Below, in pieces: positions 22,701 to 35,580 of a stretch of 64,000 bases of DNA. The DNA is taken from positions 18,697,359 to 18,761,358 of the forward strand of contig JALGPY010000008.1 in NCBI GenBank assembly GCA_023055425.1, written 5' to 3'. Below the pieces are notes generated by a model, which worked only from the letters and a program-made list of their open reading frames with translations, ran no database searches and had not been told where the DNA came from. Source of the DNA: Linanthus parryae (lineage: Eukaryota; Streptophyta; Magnoliopsida; Ericales; Polemoniaceae). Numbering within the stretch: the first letter of the stretch is position 1; every line of letters starts with the position of its first letter. The position numbers were made by a program, and so were the translations under genes.

Positions 22701-25700
22701 TAGCACTATCAGGAAAATACCTAGTATGTCAACCAATATCAAACATAGCTCCTTGATATCTGAATCAGCAGCCGTCACAAACCAATCTGTCCAGGCACAC
22801 TGATGGGCAACAAAGAAACCCAAACAGCCTTGAAAAATCCCAAATGTGTGCATGTCACAAAAACTGGCTCCTAACTAATTTCAACAGAGACTTTCACAAC
22901 TCAGACATTCCCAGCCAAAAATACAAATGTCAGGAACTGAACAGGACAAGGTATATCCCCACATCAATTATCCGTTGAAAATCTCAGCATCTCACCTTAT
23001 CAGCTTAGCCCTACTTAACTTTAAGAAAAACTAATGCTAGGAAACTTCCAAAATCCGTCTTCTATAGGTGCTCTGGCTCAATCACTCTGTCCGTCTTCCA
23101 GGATTTTTCCTATAGTAGGTAAAATCCGGAGTCCAGGCATATGGCTCAATCACTTTGTCCGGCTTCCTTCCTCCCATATCAGTGACAAACTTCAAGAAAT
23201 ATCTCATTGTCAAAGCGCTAAATAAAGCATTGCCCTGAATGCCTAATTCAGCGTGCTAACCACTATAAACCCTCTTATTTTAAGGATATCATAACGATGC
23301 AAGCACAAAGCACATACCAAGGGCAAAGGGAAGAAAAACACAAGGTACAACCAAGAACACATGCAATCCTCGGAAGCACACACTACTGTCATATTCACTG
23401 AAACACGGGTTATGAGAAGATAAAATCTAACTGTTATTCATCAAAAGCTACAAACCGACTGTGGACGAGTGCAGGATTTACGGACGCGAGTGATAGACTA
23501 CTAAACGAACTACAACTCCTAAATACATCAACATAAAACTATGGATCATAATTCAGAACTATTCTATATATATAAATATATATAAATTCATTTTCTCGTG
23601 ATCCCCCTCAGCCTCCTAAGCACATCAAAGACGACATCTCCTACCTGTTCTAGTGTCTGCACCTCTTGGCTTTCACTAGGTAAACCTAATTCTTAAACTG
23701 ACAAATATTTCAATAATAACGAAATTTTGCAATGAGGCAAAATCTGATAAATTTTCCAGACCAGGAAACGAATTTACACACAAACACACACACACACACA
23801 CTGGTCAAGAAAAAGTGGGATCTGGCAGGACTTCTATACCTTAGAAAGAAACATTACCATTACATAGACTTTCTCTACTCAAAGGGTGTGTACCCAAACT
23901 ATGAGTCTACTTACAGCACTCAATATTACTCATGAAAGTGCAACTAAAGCATGCATTTCATAGCTCGCTTTAACGGACATAGCAACAATGTGAATGCCAT
24001 ATCAAACTTTTCCACTCATTGGTGTCAAAAAATTAACAGCCTGAAGGGGCAACAACACCCAGGAATTCAATGAATTAATTAACAAATCGGGGTGTGGCGA
24101 CAACAGTCGTAGCTCCTCAGGAATTCTCAGTAACCAACTTAGCAGTCATTTCCAATTACAAGAACCCATCAGAGAGACATCCATTTCACATAAAATATCA
24201 AATTTCACAAGGTATAGTCTATGATACAGGTACGAACCTGTATCAGGACACAGCGCAGGACACGGCAGCGATATTAAATTTTTATTAGTCATGTACTTTC
24301 AGTAAGTCTATATATTGTTTGGGGGTTTTATCATTATTAGTTAAGTGTTAGGGGGCTTTGGGTACTTAGTAGCTGGATCAATCAGTAATTATGTGTTGTC
24401 CATTTAGTTTATTAGTTATCAAGGAATGAAGAAGAATTAAGTTAATTTAGTAGAAACCCTAGTTTTGGAGATCTCAGGCTCTCAGCTTCTCGAACTGCTT
24501 CTCTACCGATAGCTTCTGCTATCAGTTTACGACACAATATCCAGAAAAACTAATATCATTTCACTTCTGGTATGCAGATGTGAAAACAAAAAATCAACTC
24601 CCCCGCAGCAACTTGCAACTGTGAGTTTGGGTATACCCCCTTTGAGTAGTGAAAGTTTTTAATTAGCAAGTGCCTTCACAGAAAAAGCAAGACAGAAGGG
24701 TTTGCCCAGACTTGCTTTAGCTCCATGATCAGCAAGGCCCTGGCTACCCTACAGCGGGACTTTGTATCTGATGGCAAAGACAGATGCAAACTAAGACCTA
24801 GTTCGGATGACAAGAAACTTGGAGACGTTAGCAGAATATAACTGCCTCGAATTTTAAGATACTTTATGTACGACTACAATATTTGAAGGGACAGTATGTA
24901 GACTATAAATATGACTTAGACTGGGAGCAAGACACATGAGGCAGGATCCTGGAAGTTTTATGAGACAGAAGAATAACTTTGTATCTCTGAACCAGAATTA
25001 TCAGGTTGGTTTTGTAAGAGAAGTTCAAAATTTAGACTCATACGGTCATAGCTGGGGAGCCAATTTATGATTTTTGAAGATCGTGGCATGATATAAGATC
25101 CCTCGTCAGTAATAACATGACTTAAACTGAAGGAAACTCCAACCAAGAACTTCACTCCGCTGGAGTTTATGGGGTTCATTTGATCTTGCTTATTAGAAAG
25201 GCTGAATATATGCTTGACTTGTCCAGACACAGAAATAATTGGGCTCTACAGAACTAGGAGATCCATCACTGCATGGTTTTTTTTGGTCTGAATGCAGTCA
25301 AGTAGGCTAGTTTAGTAACCAGATAAGTGACAGGATTCTAGGCTGTTTAGCAGGTGCATCATGTGCATGTCCTAGCGAGACTATGTTTAAATCTTTTATT
25401 GCATAGTGTCCTGCTGCTCCTGCAAGCTCATTTGGACATGTCCCGGGCTCCGATAATCCAGGCAGATGGATTAGTGGCTTAGTTGCACTTTATAGTCTAA
25501 TGGCTGAGGAGGCGTGATCTGAATAGAATTCATCTTCAAACTGGGTCCACCATGTCGTCATATTCTGGGGTGAGCTGACAGGAAATTTTGAAACAACTAC
25601 GGAGGTCCAACCCTGCCAGTACCAAAACCCTCTATTGCCATACTTGAATGAATATTTCATGTCAGGGCAACATCCGCATTTCAGCTCTTAAAAGTTTTCG

Positions 25701-28700
25701 GGTTACGAATGTCCAGAAATATAATTTCATGGCTTATTTTAACTGATGATCTAACGAATATGGAGTCACAACCCAAAGGAAGTGTCTGGAGACTGGCTCC
25801 ACCGCAACATCACATGCTGAGGAAGCTAGGGAGCTAACAGGGGAATCCAATACAGTAAAGAGGTGCTCGTTTACAGAGAAGGTCTATACCAATTCCTCTC
25901 TGATTGCTTCCAAATTCCAATGCCTCATTTCATAGCTGTAGTTCAGTCCATTATCTTTTCTATCCTTCAAATTTCATACCCAACAAGAGGAATGCCTCGT
26001 ATTTCATGTAAAAGGAGAATAACTCATATTTCAGGTCTACGCTCTCATACTAATACCCTAATTTGGAGTCCAGGTCTGACTTCAGATAACTTCCAAACAA
26101 GGTTGGTACAAAGCATGACAAAAATTTCCGAAGCATGTTTTAGCTTCATAATAGAATAGCGTCTGAAAGGAAGTGTCTGAAAACTGGCTCCACCACATCA
26201 TCACATGTCTGAGGGAGCAAGGAGAGCTAACAGGGGAATCCAATACAGTAAACAGGTGCCCGTTTATAGTCCAGGTCTACACCAATTGGCATATTTCCAA
26301 ATTTTCGTGCAAGATAAATAAATCTCCAATTCCTCTCTGATTGCTTACAATGCCTCATTTCATCATTGCTGTAGTTCGGTGCACGTTCTTTTCTGTCCTT
26401 CAAATTTTATACCCAACTTATCATGTAAAAGGAGAATGCCTCGTATTTCATGTAAAATAAAAATGCCTCGTATTTCATGTAAAAGGAGAATGCCTCGTAT
26501 TTCAGGTCTACACTCTCATACTACCCTATTTTTCATTTCAGGTCTGACCAAAGATAACTTCTAAGCAAGGTTGGTGCAAAGTATGAACACATTTCCAAAG
26601 CATGTTTTAGCTTCATAATAGAACAGCGTCATCTAGCCTGATCCTGGCTCTAAGTTGTAAGAATCCATGGGGTTCCACCTCAAAACCAATTGGCAATGAG
26701 GGGAGTAGCCCAGGACATTCATTAATTATATTTCTTCTTCTTGAATGTCCGATGTGGGACTTCTCAACATAAGTCATGGTAATTGTGACACAGATTGGCA
26801 GGCAATCCTAAGGAACTGCACAGTTATGGAGCTATGAGTCTAAGACGAATAGATGGCAATCAAATATTCAACCATATAATGCATTTCTATAAGACCAAAA
26901 TCACGAACATTCAGTCCTGAGTACTTGTTCCAGATTTGATAGAATCCGTACCATCAGAATAATATGAGCATCAACGAAGATCTTGTTTCACATTCAATTG
27001 ATCATTATGGCCTTGCAACTTAAGCTCATACAATCCCTATGACACAACAATCATAGGCTGGTACGAGGTCTTCAGATTGAAATAAGAACTCTGACACTTT
27101 TTTAAAGTTCAAGCTCCAAAATAATGTGTTTTGCAAGACTCGAATTTCAACTTAACATAACAGATTAAATTTCAAGTTAATATAACAGATTCATTTGTCT
27201 AGACATGGGCTGCTATATATTCACTTCACATGTAAGAAAGCTTCGCAAGAGCTTGCCTTGCCAGGAGAAAAAAAACAGACAAAGAGGTTTTGAAACAGAG
27301 AAATATTTTATATCTAATCCAGTAGTCAACAAAAACTAAATTGTGCGAGAACAATATTAAAATGAAGGCTCTTAGCAAGACGAACCACTGGAAGAAGAGC
27401 CAGAATCACTACTCGAGCTACTTGAACTACTGCATTTACTGTTTCTGGGAGGCATGTCCTTCTCTATCTCTACTGGAGGGCAACTTGACAAAGGAGGATC
27501 ATTGCCACCAATGTCCACATCCTCGTCCAGAGGATCATTTCCTGAAAAGAGATGAAAATATAGCAAAAGGCTTAATGAGTAAATCTCTCTTCATTCAAGC
27601 TTCACAACAAGACTGATAAATTAATGCAGCAGTAAACAACTAGATGTAGGGGTTAGAAGAGAACCTTCCGGAGGATGTGTTGACGAATTGCTAACACCTG
27701 AGTTGTTAAGAAGCTGCACAGAATAAAAACAAAGGGGAATATCAGCACGAATTCATTGACTTCCACTAATTACACAGGAAATAATTGCAAACGATATTTC
27801 TCTAACAAACAGACAAGTAAGGATGCAGGCATAGGCTGAAACATACCTTCATTTCTTGAGCTTCATCTCCGCATTGCTTATTCTGTTTTTCCAGATAATG
27901 ATCATCTAACAGCTTGCGCAGAGTGAACACAGTATCATTATCTAGATCATTAATATCAACTTCAATTTCAATTTCTTCTTCTTCAGCACCATTTGAACCA
28001 TTACTTTGCTTTTTCAGAAGGTCAACAACGCTGTCAGGCAGCTCTGATGTCTCATCTGCTACAAGAGCATACAATTCATCACTTAGTTTTTGTCTATCAC
28101 TAGCAGTCATGAAATGCTTCACAGGTGGGTCTTGCTTAATCTTGTTGTCCACTGACTTGAATCTCTTCTTCTTGGGAGGAGACATTTGTCTAGGAGTTTC
28201 AGTTTCTATATGGACACTTGATGTTGAAAGTACTGGTGTGTCAATGACAACCGGAATCTTCTTCTCAATCGGTTTCCATCTACTTTCGAAATATTTACGG
28301 AGGGTATTAGCCATGATGTGAACATCGTTATCACTAGGGTTATACGTCATGGCGTTTGAGAACGTAAGCCTCACATCTGCGGCAAACTCCTGTGGACTGG
28401 AATACCCGCCTGACAGTAACTTGTTCTTCACCGTTCCTAAATCCATTGGATGCTTTATAACATTAAAGTAATCAGGAATCTTCAACTTCACAACATCCAC
28501 AGGAGTATTAAAGACCCACCCGTACTGGTGCGACATCAAATTATTCAATAACGTTTCGCACTTCTTCATCAAAACAGCGAAATTCGAAGTAGTAGGAGTC
28601 ACCTGTTTGACTAAATCCACACGCCCTGCAGAACCCCCCTTTGTTCGAGACCCATTTCGACCAGGAGGACCGCGCTTCTTCCCTTGCGACAGATCCATCG

Positions 28701-29151
28701 ACCTCGGGTAACTCTCTACAGGCTGACGCTTCGGTTCATCGCTACAAGTACGAATGTAACTAGACACCACAGCATTCGAATTATAAGAATCAATCTCCTT
28801 CTGAATACGCCTAACTTGTTGAAGTTCATTCTTAAATCTCAACTCTAGATCCTTCCTCTGTGGTCTAGACATTTTCGAAAGCGAAAACACCTGTAACGGC
28901 ACTCCATATCTCTCATACGTATCGGCATTTAGACTAATCGATTTCCTCTTAAACAAATCGGCGGAAACCCCCATCCCGGCCTCCACGCCGCGTCCCGAGC
29001 TCCCAAACACGTCCGAATCAGCGGTGGTTTCGACGGCGTGGCGATAGTCCGGAACAAAGCCAGCAGAGTGACCTTTAGAGAACTTCTTGGCTTTCCCCAT
29101 TGTTTTCAAATCCCTTTGCTCAGTGTAGTCTAAGGGAACAGATGGGGCCAT
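19734..29151 (-). CDS. Bromodomain/NET (BET-type) chromatin factor, GTE8/GTE10 group
   Basis: Nuclear acetyl-lysine reader thought to regulate transcription through acetylated histones. Ten coding exons on the minus strand: 29151-27847, 27713-27665, 27541-27386, 22171-22107, 21997-21928, 21810-21733, 21650-21535, 21446-21380, 21242-21112, 20054-19734; 2358 nt, 785 residues plus stop, all in phase with GT-AG borders. Residues about 18-35 hold the GTE-type [19 protein letters not shown] block; the bromodomain spans about 192-293 with the conserved Asn in MTYNP; a basic PPKKKRFK patch follows; the NET domain is about 348-422 with an acidic [14 protein letters not shown] turn. The C-terminal half has Ser-rich and Asp/Ser runs, a charged Ala/Glu/Arg coiled coil from the exon at 21242-21112, and a very acidic end. 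Possible alternative starts are in-frame ATGs at 29178 and 29100. The third intron is 5.2 kb. Confidence 0.95.
20646..20915. mobile_element. Probable Stowaway MITE with eroded right end
   Basis: The left end has CTCCCTCCGTCCCATTTGGT preceded by TA. Toward 20875-20915 there are matching but degraded inner-repeat words (TTGGGACAAG, AAATAGGACAAAC). The outermost right terminal repeat is not recognisable. It lies in the last intron of the bromodomain gene. Confidence 0.45.
24222..24245. repeat. Short perfect hairpin palindrome
   Basis: Ten-base arms TGATACAGGT and ACCTGTATCA are separated by the four bases ACGA. It may mark the end of a decayed retroelement: the next 300 bp end in a GACACA motif and look LTR-like, but no pair or target duplication was found. 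Confidence 0.7.
25775..26630. repeat. Tandem segmental duplication (about 390 + 465 bp)
   Basis: Copy 1 (25775-26165) and copy 2 (26166-26630) share the order AAGGAAGTGTCTG, ACTGGCTCCACC, AGCTAACAGGGGAATCCAAT, GCCTC.TATTTCATGTAAAAGG and TTTTAGCTTCATAATAGAA. Copy 2 is longer, partly because of an inner minisatellite. Confidence 0.8.
26427..26510. repeat. Minisatellite, about 31-bp unit, nearly three copies
   Basis: The unit GCCTCGTATTTCATGTAAAA plus an A-rich spacer repeats in tandem here, inside the longer copy of the segmental duplication. Confidence 0.75.
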
Positions 29152-29284
29152 ATGATTGAACCCCCCCAATTTCCACACATATCAATCCCAATACGATACT
29201 TGGAAAATCAATCAATCAATCAATCAGATGTTCTAGATCAGACCTAATCAACGGCTTCGATTCCAAATTAAGAGAATGACTAAC

Positions 29285-29318
29285 CGTGATGAGATCGCCG
29301 AGATTCAGATCGGAGCTC
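29285..29318 (-). other. Candidate non-coding 5' UTR exon of the bromodomain gene
   Basis: On the minus strand a short segment is bounded by a good acceptor (GCTTTTCAG|GAGC) and a donor (CACG|GTTAGT) upstream of the ATG. This fits a spliced 5' UTR, common in this gene group, but there is no transcript evidence. Confidence 0.45.
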
Positions 29319-29614
29319 CTGAAAAGCAACCAGTTCGGATCAATCAACAAGACCTAACCCTAGATCGGAGAAACCACAATCGGAAGAGAGAGTTGAGGAA
29401 TTGAAACCCTAGAATCGGAGAGAAGAGCCGTTGGGTGGGCGGGAGGGGGATTTGAAACCCTAGAAACGAAACCCTCCTGAGATTATCTTTTTTGTGTCTG
29501 CGATAGAGATAGGTGAAGCGAGAGCAGAGAGAGAGACAAAAGAGAAAAACGATAACGAGAGAGAGAGAGAGATCGTACCTCTTGAATATTTTTTCGGGGG
29601 GTGATTTGGGGGTG

Positions 29615-29622
29615 TATTTATA
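29615..29622 (-). promoter_or_regulatory. Candidate TATA box of the bromodomain gene
   Basis: TATAAATA on the minus strand, about 460 bp upstream of the ATG. It is followed by a CT-rich leader (GAGA tract around 29520-29575 on the plus strand), typical of plant 5' UTRs. Confidence 0.5.
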
Positions 29623-29640
29623 GGGCTTTGTCAATGTAAT

Positions 29641-30374
29641 ACTCCTATCTTCCACGTCGGTGGCCTCGCACCGTGTGACGTCACTCGTACATTGTTTTGG
29701 TGCTATGAAAAGATCTAGGGAGGTTGGTATGATTTTTTGAGTTTTGAGTCTGAGTTTTAGTTGTTGTGAAAAAAAAAAAAAATTGTGACAAGAAGTTGAT
29801 GAAAAAACATTGTGACAAGAATTTGATGAATAAAGTTATGGTGTTAAAAATTTAGCGATGCAATACTTCTGATTGTTAGTGAAAATTATCATTTTTTTAT
29901 TTTTATTACTAACATTTTGATTGGTCAAATTATTTATCATAGCATGTTAATATAAAAAAAGTATAGGCAAATTGTTCATTCGTGTTGTTTAAGAAGAAAA
30001 AAGTCCAAGATAAGTTCATGCCAATTTTTTATTTTATTTAGTTTTACGCTACCAAGTCAAAATCTAAAAGCTGGCAGAAAAAAAGTCATGTCAACCTTTC
30101 AGAAAAATCCAAAACAGATTAAAAGCCCAAAATAAATTAAAAGTTGTAATAAATCATACCAAACCCGCCCCTAAGAAGCTTCTCCACACTAATTTCTTTA
30201 CGTATATCTATTCAGGAATTTGTGACATTCACAAACACAACTTGAGTCCAATATATTGATTCGGTTGTATTGAAGGTTGTTTGAGCGGATTGGGAGATTG
30301 GCGTTGTTTGGCATGCTCATGTTGCATTACTCAGTTGAGACTAATATATGGAGCATAAATTATGAATATGTACA
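29641..30374. other. Promoter-proximal intergenic DNA
   Basis: AT-rich upstream sequence of the bromodomain gene up to the Helitron. No gene or clear element was seen. Confidence 0.5.
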
Positions 30375-33300
30375 TCTCTACTACTAAAAAGAGCGAAGCA
30401 CCTATTAGTGTTTAACCACCAAAAGTATTTTTTCACTAGAAGTGTTTCCTACACTTTACAACATGCCTAAAATACCCTTCACGTAAATAAGTTTTTACTA
30501 ACTAATAATTAATCCACCACTTGCCTCCATAAATATTACAATGAGTGGTTATTTCAATAATAAATATTGAATTTACGATTATCTCTACTGGGAAAATATG
30601 ACGAAATTCATGTTTAACAATTTTGTTGTCTTTTCTTCTTTACCTACACCATTAATTAATTTATCAATACTACATTTGACCTTTGATCCAAATTACATTA
30701 ATTAAAAATTAGTAACTTTGGTCATTTACAAATTTTAATTCCTCCATCGTTGCATAGGTTTGAAAGTTAGAAATATGACAATGGGTTTATTTATTTTCGT
30801 TTGCATTCTTCCATGGAAATTATTTCAATTAAAAGTTGGTAAATTGATCAGTTACAAAATATGTTCCTCCATCATTATAACAATTGGTTTTGTTATTTCC
30901 GTTTTATTCTTCCACCAATTATTAACTTTTAAACAATTTTAGTATTCTTCTTTCGTTCTCTTTCATATGCTTCATTTATCCTCCAAAGGATCATGTTTCT
31001 TCGATTACTTCTTCATTTGTCTCATATGACTTTGTAAACAAACCATGATTATTATTTGTTCTAATGTGATGGTATTTTTAGGCTTAATTTGGAACTTATT
31101 CCCGTTATCAAGATTCATGTGAAATGCTCAAGGTACACATTTCGAATCGATCGCAAACATGAAGATTCATCAGAAATACTAAGGTAAACAAAATAATTAC
31201 GTGAACATATATGATTGCGCTCCATCAATATTATTTTTTTTGCCCGATTTGGTTTATAATTCATTTGACCATTTATTTTAGCTTATCGTTTTTACCATCA
31301 AGTTTCATGACTCCATCTAACCGGGTTATGAATTTTTTGATGATTTCTTTGAAAATTTAGATTTTGTTAAGCATAGGAGATTTGTATTTCGGGTGTTGAC
31401 GAACTGCTTGAAGGAGTAGTGGAGTGGTCTCATAGTTGTAAGTTTTCTTCATATTTATCTCTTACCTTTGTCCTTACAGTTCCAGAGTTGTAGTTCCTAC
31501 AACATGCATATGATTTTGCTAAAACAAGACAGACATGAACTATCAAGGATTGTTTGCTATATGATTTTCATGTATTTATTTATTTTTGTGGTTCTTTTTC
31601 TCACATAAACATTTTTAAGAAGCTTGAATTTCATTACATGTTTGTATAACGCTTGTTTGACAACTTTGTTAAGTGTCATGCCCGATTCCTTCCCTTAGTA
31701 GTATTCAAACCATATTCCGGGCTTTTATAATTAATGTTATACCTTTTGTGATATATAGCTAATACTATTTATTTGGTCTTATATTTTTGATGAATCAAAT
31801 GATTTTCTAACTATATGTAGGGTGTCAGATGATAAACCCACCTACATGCTATTTTACAAAGTACATGTATTCTTCTTGTACTCAACATTTGTAAGAGAAA
31901 AGGAATGACATGACAAAGAAGTGAGCAGTGAGAGAAAAGATTTGGGCCATTAGAAGGGTACGCATCCAAATGAGAGAAGGGAAAGAAGGAAGAAATCAAG
32001 ATAAATGAATCAGAATCTTATTGAACTATAGTCGAAAGATAGACTCTGATAAGTCAGTTAAATATGAATTGGTGATACGTTGGAACGAGAAAGTGAAGAT
32101 GCAATTTCTTTATAAAAGAAGGTACTATATTTCAGACAACCAAATATTCAATGTATGATTTAATTTCTTCCTCTCTTTTTTATTTTTCTTTTACATGTAA
32201 AGAGATTTTTTAAAACATCAAATTTGTCTATGTCAGACTTATTATGTGCCTACTCTATAGAGATATATTCTTTTTATAGCTATTGTTTGTTCTCCAATAG
32301 TAACTGATTTGCCTATTTTGTACTTAATTCATAATAAGTGATAGTAAAATTATAATATAATAAAAAGTATAATTATATTGTATTATAGTCTCATCAGTGT
32401 ATGATATATTGAATCATAAATTTTGCATCAACAAATTCTTTTGTATTCCTTGTTAATCTCTCCAAATGCCACCCAAAACAATTCCACAGAAGTAGAAAAT
32501 GCTATGGAACAATCTGACATGATTAAAGCCAAAGGGTCGAGCTACACCAACCTCACCTCATGGTTATGCAGAATTCTAAAGAGTGTTAACACGTATGAGA
32601 AGTCGGAGATTATAATTAATTTTCGCTATCAAATAGTACCAACACTTGTATAGTGATTTTGGAAGAGGATTATGTTACAAAAGAGAGACAAAATAATACA
32701 ATTAGCTCTGATCACGATGTTTTTATTCATTTACATAATCTTGTAAACTTTCACATGAAGTTTTATGCCTTTCTTCTATATAAAGGAAAACATTAAACTC
32801 GTGATTCTTCAATGAATAAACTCATGATTAGATGCCTATTACACTTCATAATGTAGAGTCTCTCCTTTCAATTGTTGGTAAGCTATTGTATCAGTCTTCC
32901 ATATTATGTTCTCGCAGTTTATAGTTTGATGTTATAAGTAGCCAAATAATACGCAAAGTATATATGTGATCCAAGATTCTATTTGTAAATTTTCTAGATA
33001 GCTTGGTGTTTTAACTTTTATTTGTATTTGTGCATTCTTCTCCCTAACATTGTCTTGCCAATGAGGATAGTCAATTAACGGGCACAATTCACAAGCTAAA
33101 GATCTTATGTACTACCTACTCGGAAAGAAGTTTGCCAATTATTTTACTAAATGTTACATAAATTAAGTGAAACATGCATTCCCTAAAGCACTGTGCACAC
33201 CCACTTAAACCAAAGATAAGTGGAAGAGGCCTGTTATGCTTCCAATTTTTTTCTTCATCCTTTAATTTCACCTCCTATGTGTCAAGATATGATTGTTAAT

Positions 33301-33445
33301 AATTATTTATTGTAACATCGACATCGGAAGTGAAATTAAAGAGTGAAGAAAATAGGGTGACATTTTTCATTTTCCTAAGTGGAATAAACGTCTTATAAAC
33401 AGTAAAAATTCTAACACACGTGCAACGCACGTGCACCGAAACTAG
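30375..33445 (+). mobile_element. Non-autonomous Helitron, 3.07 kb
   Basis: The 5' end is TCTCTACTACTAAAAAGAGC and the 3' end is ...ACTAG. Twelve bases before the terminus lies a perfect hairpin, CACGTGC-AAC-GCACGTG (33417-33433). The element sits between a flanking A (30374) and T (33446), the Helitron insertion rule, without a target duplication. No Rep/helicase frame is present. A 77-codon frame at 32423-32653 has no recognised product. The body is AT-rich. Confidence 0.8.
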
Positions 33446-33827
33446 TTTTATATAAGTAGATGTATAGTATGTGTGTCACGGCTAAAATTGTTGTCAAATG
33501 ACATATTTAGTATTGAATTATTTATCAAAATCTTAATTTAATAGTATCAACTACAGATAGTTGATTAAAGATATTCATTTTATGTCTAGCAGCTAAATGA
33601 ATTAATGTATGGGCTATGAAGAATCTCTTCAAGATTAGTTTGGGGGTGGCACAGAGATAAAAATCCATGATGTATATGGCTAAACACCTATATCTTTAAG
33701 CTTCCCAACTCTAATAGCCCGGGGAGGGATATAGGCTTGGTTTGGGAAGGATTAATTAATGGTTGGTTTAATTGTGAATAATATGGCGGGTAAATCGGGA
33801 TTTTACGCGAAATTTTGGTGGGAAATT

Positions 33828-33910
33828 TGACTCAACCGGTACCGATTTTCGAGAAACCGGGACCGGCAATCTCAAAACCGGTACCGGGTAAGCCAACGGC
33901 CGGACCGGCT
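33828..33910. repeat. Left subterminal ACCGGTACCGG array
   Basis: ACCGGTACC, ACCGGGACCGG and ACCGGTACCGGG occur within 80 bp, about 95 bp inside the left terminus. The counterpart array is at 36725-36895. Confidence 0.8.
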
Positions 33911-34208
33911 GCATTGATGTCGGTCAAATATTATGCCGGATATGCCACGTATCGCTGCCCGATAGGCTGGATGACCGCACGGAATCCGCGAAGATTCCTA
34001 CATCTCAATCAACGCCTGACTTCACAATTTACCAAAAAGTTCTCCAATTCCCCACCCGTGACACTTTTTCACACGGCATGTATCCTCCCACCCACCCTTC
34101 ATCTCTTCCATCACCATTCCTACAAATACCCACCCATTCTTCCTCTCTTACACCACAACTCACACAAAGACCCACCCATCACCACTCCTCTTCACTACCA
34201 ACCGTTAA

Positions 34209-35282
34209 ATGGCGTCTCGCCAAAATTGCGCCGACCTACCTCTAAACCATCCAGAGCGCCCACATAACAATCTTACTCTAGGTCTCATCTCCGGCGAACC
34301 ACCTTTTCTTTCTGATTCTCAAAAAGTGAGGTACAACGACCTCACGTTGAGAAATGTTTTCTCAGGCCGGGGTATTGACTTAGAAAAGAAGTATGATCGG
34401 TATCTCAAGACTTTCTTGGTGGGCATGGGTTGGGAATCAATGGCCGATCTGGACTCGAGGGTGTACCCCATGCTTGTTCGAATATTATTCGCAAACATGG
34501 AGGTAGTCTATATGGGTGATAGCAGTTATCCCGCTACGTACTTTAAGGGCACGTACATGCATCTAACTGAAGATGTATTGGGCGATGCCTTGAACATATC
34601 GACTGAGGGAGAGAAGATTTTTTTCACCAAAATGGAGGACATTGAAAAACATATTGCAGTGCAGATGGAGGATTATTATGGCTCGTTCTGCGTGCACGCA
34701 TATCCCATTTCGACGGCGTTGAAGGCTACCGACATCAAGCCCGAGTACCGCCTACTAAAACATTTCTTGGCCAAAACTATATTACCGCGGTCAGGTAAAG
34801 GAGACGAGGTAGACACATTTTTGGAGTTTGTCATTCATTGTTGTGTCGTTGAGCGTCAATTGTCTCTTCCCTACATTATGCAGCGTGTCATGTTCAGGTG
34901 TTTGGGTAGTGGTAATAAGAATCATTGCATCCCGTATGGTGCTAGTTGGACAACAATAATGTCGTACGTCCGTGTCCAACCGTCTTTTGACGACGTCGTT
35001 GAGCCCACTAAGAAACCCATTGATCGCAATGCGGTAATCCAGATACGAGGACTCTTGGCACGAGATGAGGGTGATGGTGGCGCTGGAACATCTTGTGGGA
35101 GACGTCGTAGTACCTCAGACGCCCCTCGTCCTACCCCACAAGCGAGCGGGTCCACGCAACGATCGGCCAGTATGAGGGAGCAGCAGCTGACATTAGCCGA
35201 GGTCAATGAGAACGTGAATAAATTGGACCGTAAGGTTTCAAAAAATGAAGAAGTACATGAAGAGCAGTTTCAAGAAGATTGA
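34209..35282 (+). CDS. Putative plant transposon protein (PF20167-like), 357 residues
   Basis: An uninterrupted frame with a natural start (ATGGCGTCTCGCC). Residues about 35-260 resemble the 'putative plant transposon protein' domain found in many plant repeat proteins: FSGRGID near 57, FLVGMGW near 76, a YP.LVR.LFANM segment near 90-102, a helical block, then a GSGNKNH..PYGA..T segment near 237-252. The C-terminus is Ser/Pro/Arg-rich and ends in a charged helix (NVNKLDRKVSKNEE). The function of this domain is not established. Family assignment is by eye. It is convergent with the Myb/SANT-like gene of the same element. Confidence 0.6.
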   Translation: MASRQNCADLPLNHPERPHNNLTLGLISGEPPFLSDSQKVRYNDLTLRNVFSGRGIDLEKKYDRYLKTFLVGMGWESMADLDSRVYPMLVRILFANMEVVYMGDSSYPATYFKGTYMHLTEDVLGDALNISTEGEKIFFTKMEDIEKHIAVQMEDYYGSFCVHAYPISTALKATDIKPEYRLLKHFLAKTILPRSGKGDEVDTFLEFVIHCCVVERQLSLPYIMQRVMFRCLGSGNKNHCIPYGASWTTIMSYVRVQPSFDDVVEPTKKPIDRNAVIQIRGLLARDEGDGGAGTSCGRRRSTSDAPRPTPQASGSTQRSASMREQQLTLAEVNENVNKLDRKVSKNEEVHEEQFQED

Positions 35283-35580
35283 GAAGACTATTATTGCTTT
35301 GTTTGCAGGTCGCAAACCACCAACTAATCAATTTTCATCTGATTATGATTCCCCCGTTCCGCAGTCGTCAGATGTTGAAATATCAGATTAGTCGCGTTTT
35401 GTAACGTTGTCGTCCTCCATTTCTTAAAATCGGGTCGTTATTTATTCGGGTTGTATTTCATGTTTTTTATCGCGTTGTAGTTAGTCATGTTCGGTTCGGT
35501 ATTTGTAATAAAATGTTCTTGTTTATGTATTCACAACTACTATTGTTTTTATCGCGTTGTACTAAGTGAAGATTACTTAA

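Larger units (their letters stand above)
22172..27385 (-). other. Third coding intron of the bromodomain gene, 5.2 kb
   Basis: The intron separates the Ser-rich exon (ending AGTG|GTTCG) from the [14 protein letters not shown] exon. It contains a (CA)n tract near 23782-23800, a palindrome (24222-24245), and a tandem segmental duplication (25775-26630). A short repeat TGGCTCAATCACT.TGTCCG recurs near 23072 and 23141. No independent gene is supported. Confidence 0.8.

Noticed and set aside
27914..28321. 135-codon plus-strand frame over the NET domain region
   Set aside because: Antisense shadow of the bromodomain gene; Ser-rich translation mirrors the acidic Glu/Asp stretch on the other strand.
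33815..34267. 150-codon frame upstream of the 357-residue transposon protein
   Set aside because: Starts in the ACCGGT array, overlaps the real start in another frame and has repetitive His/Pro content; not credible as a gene.
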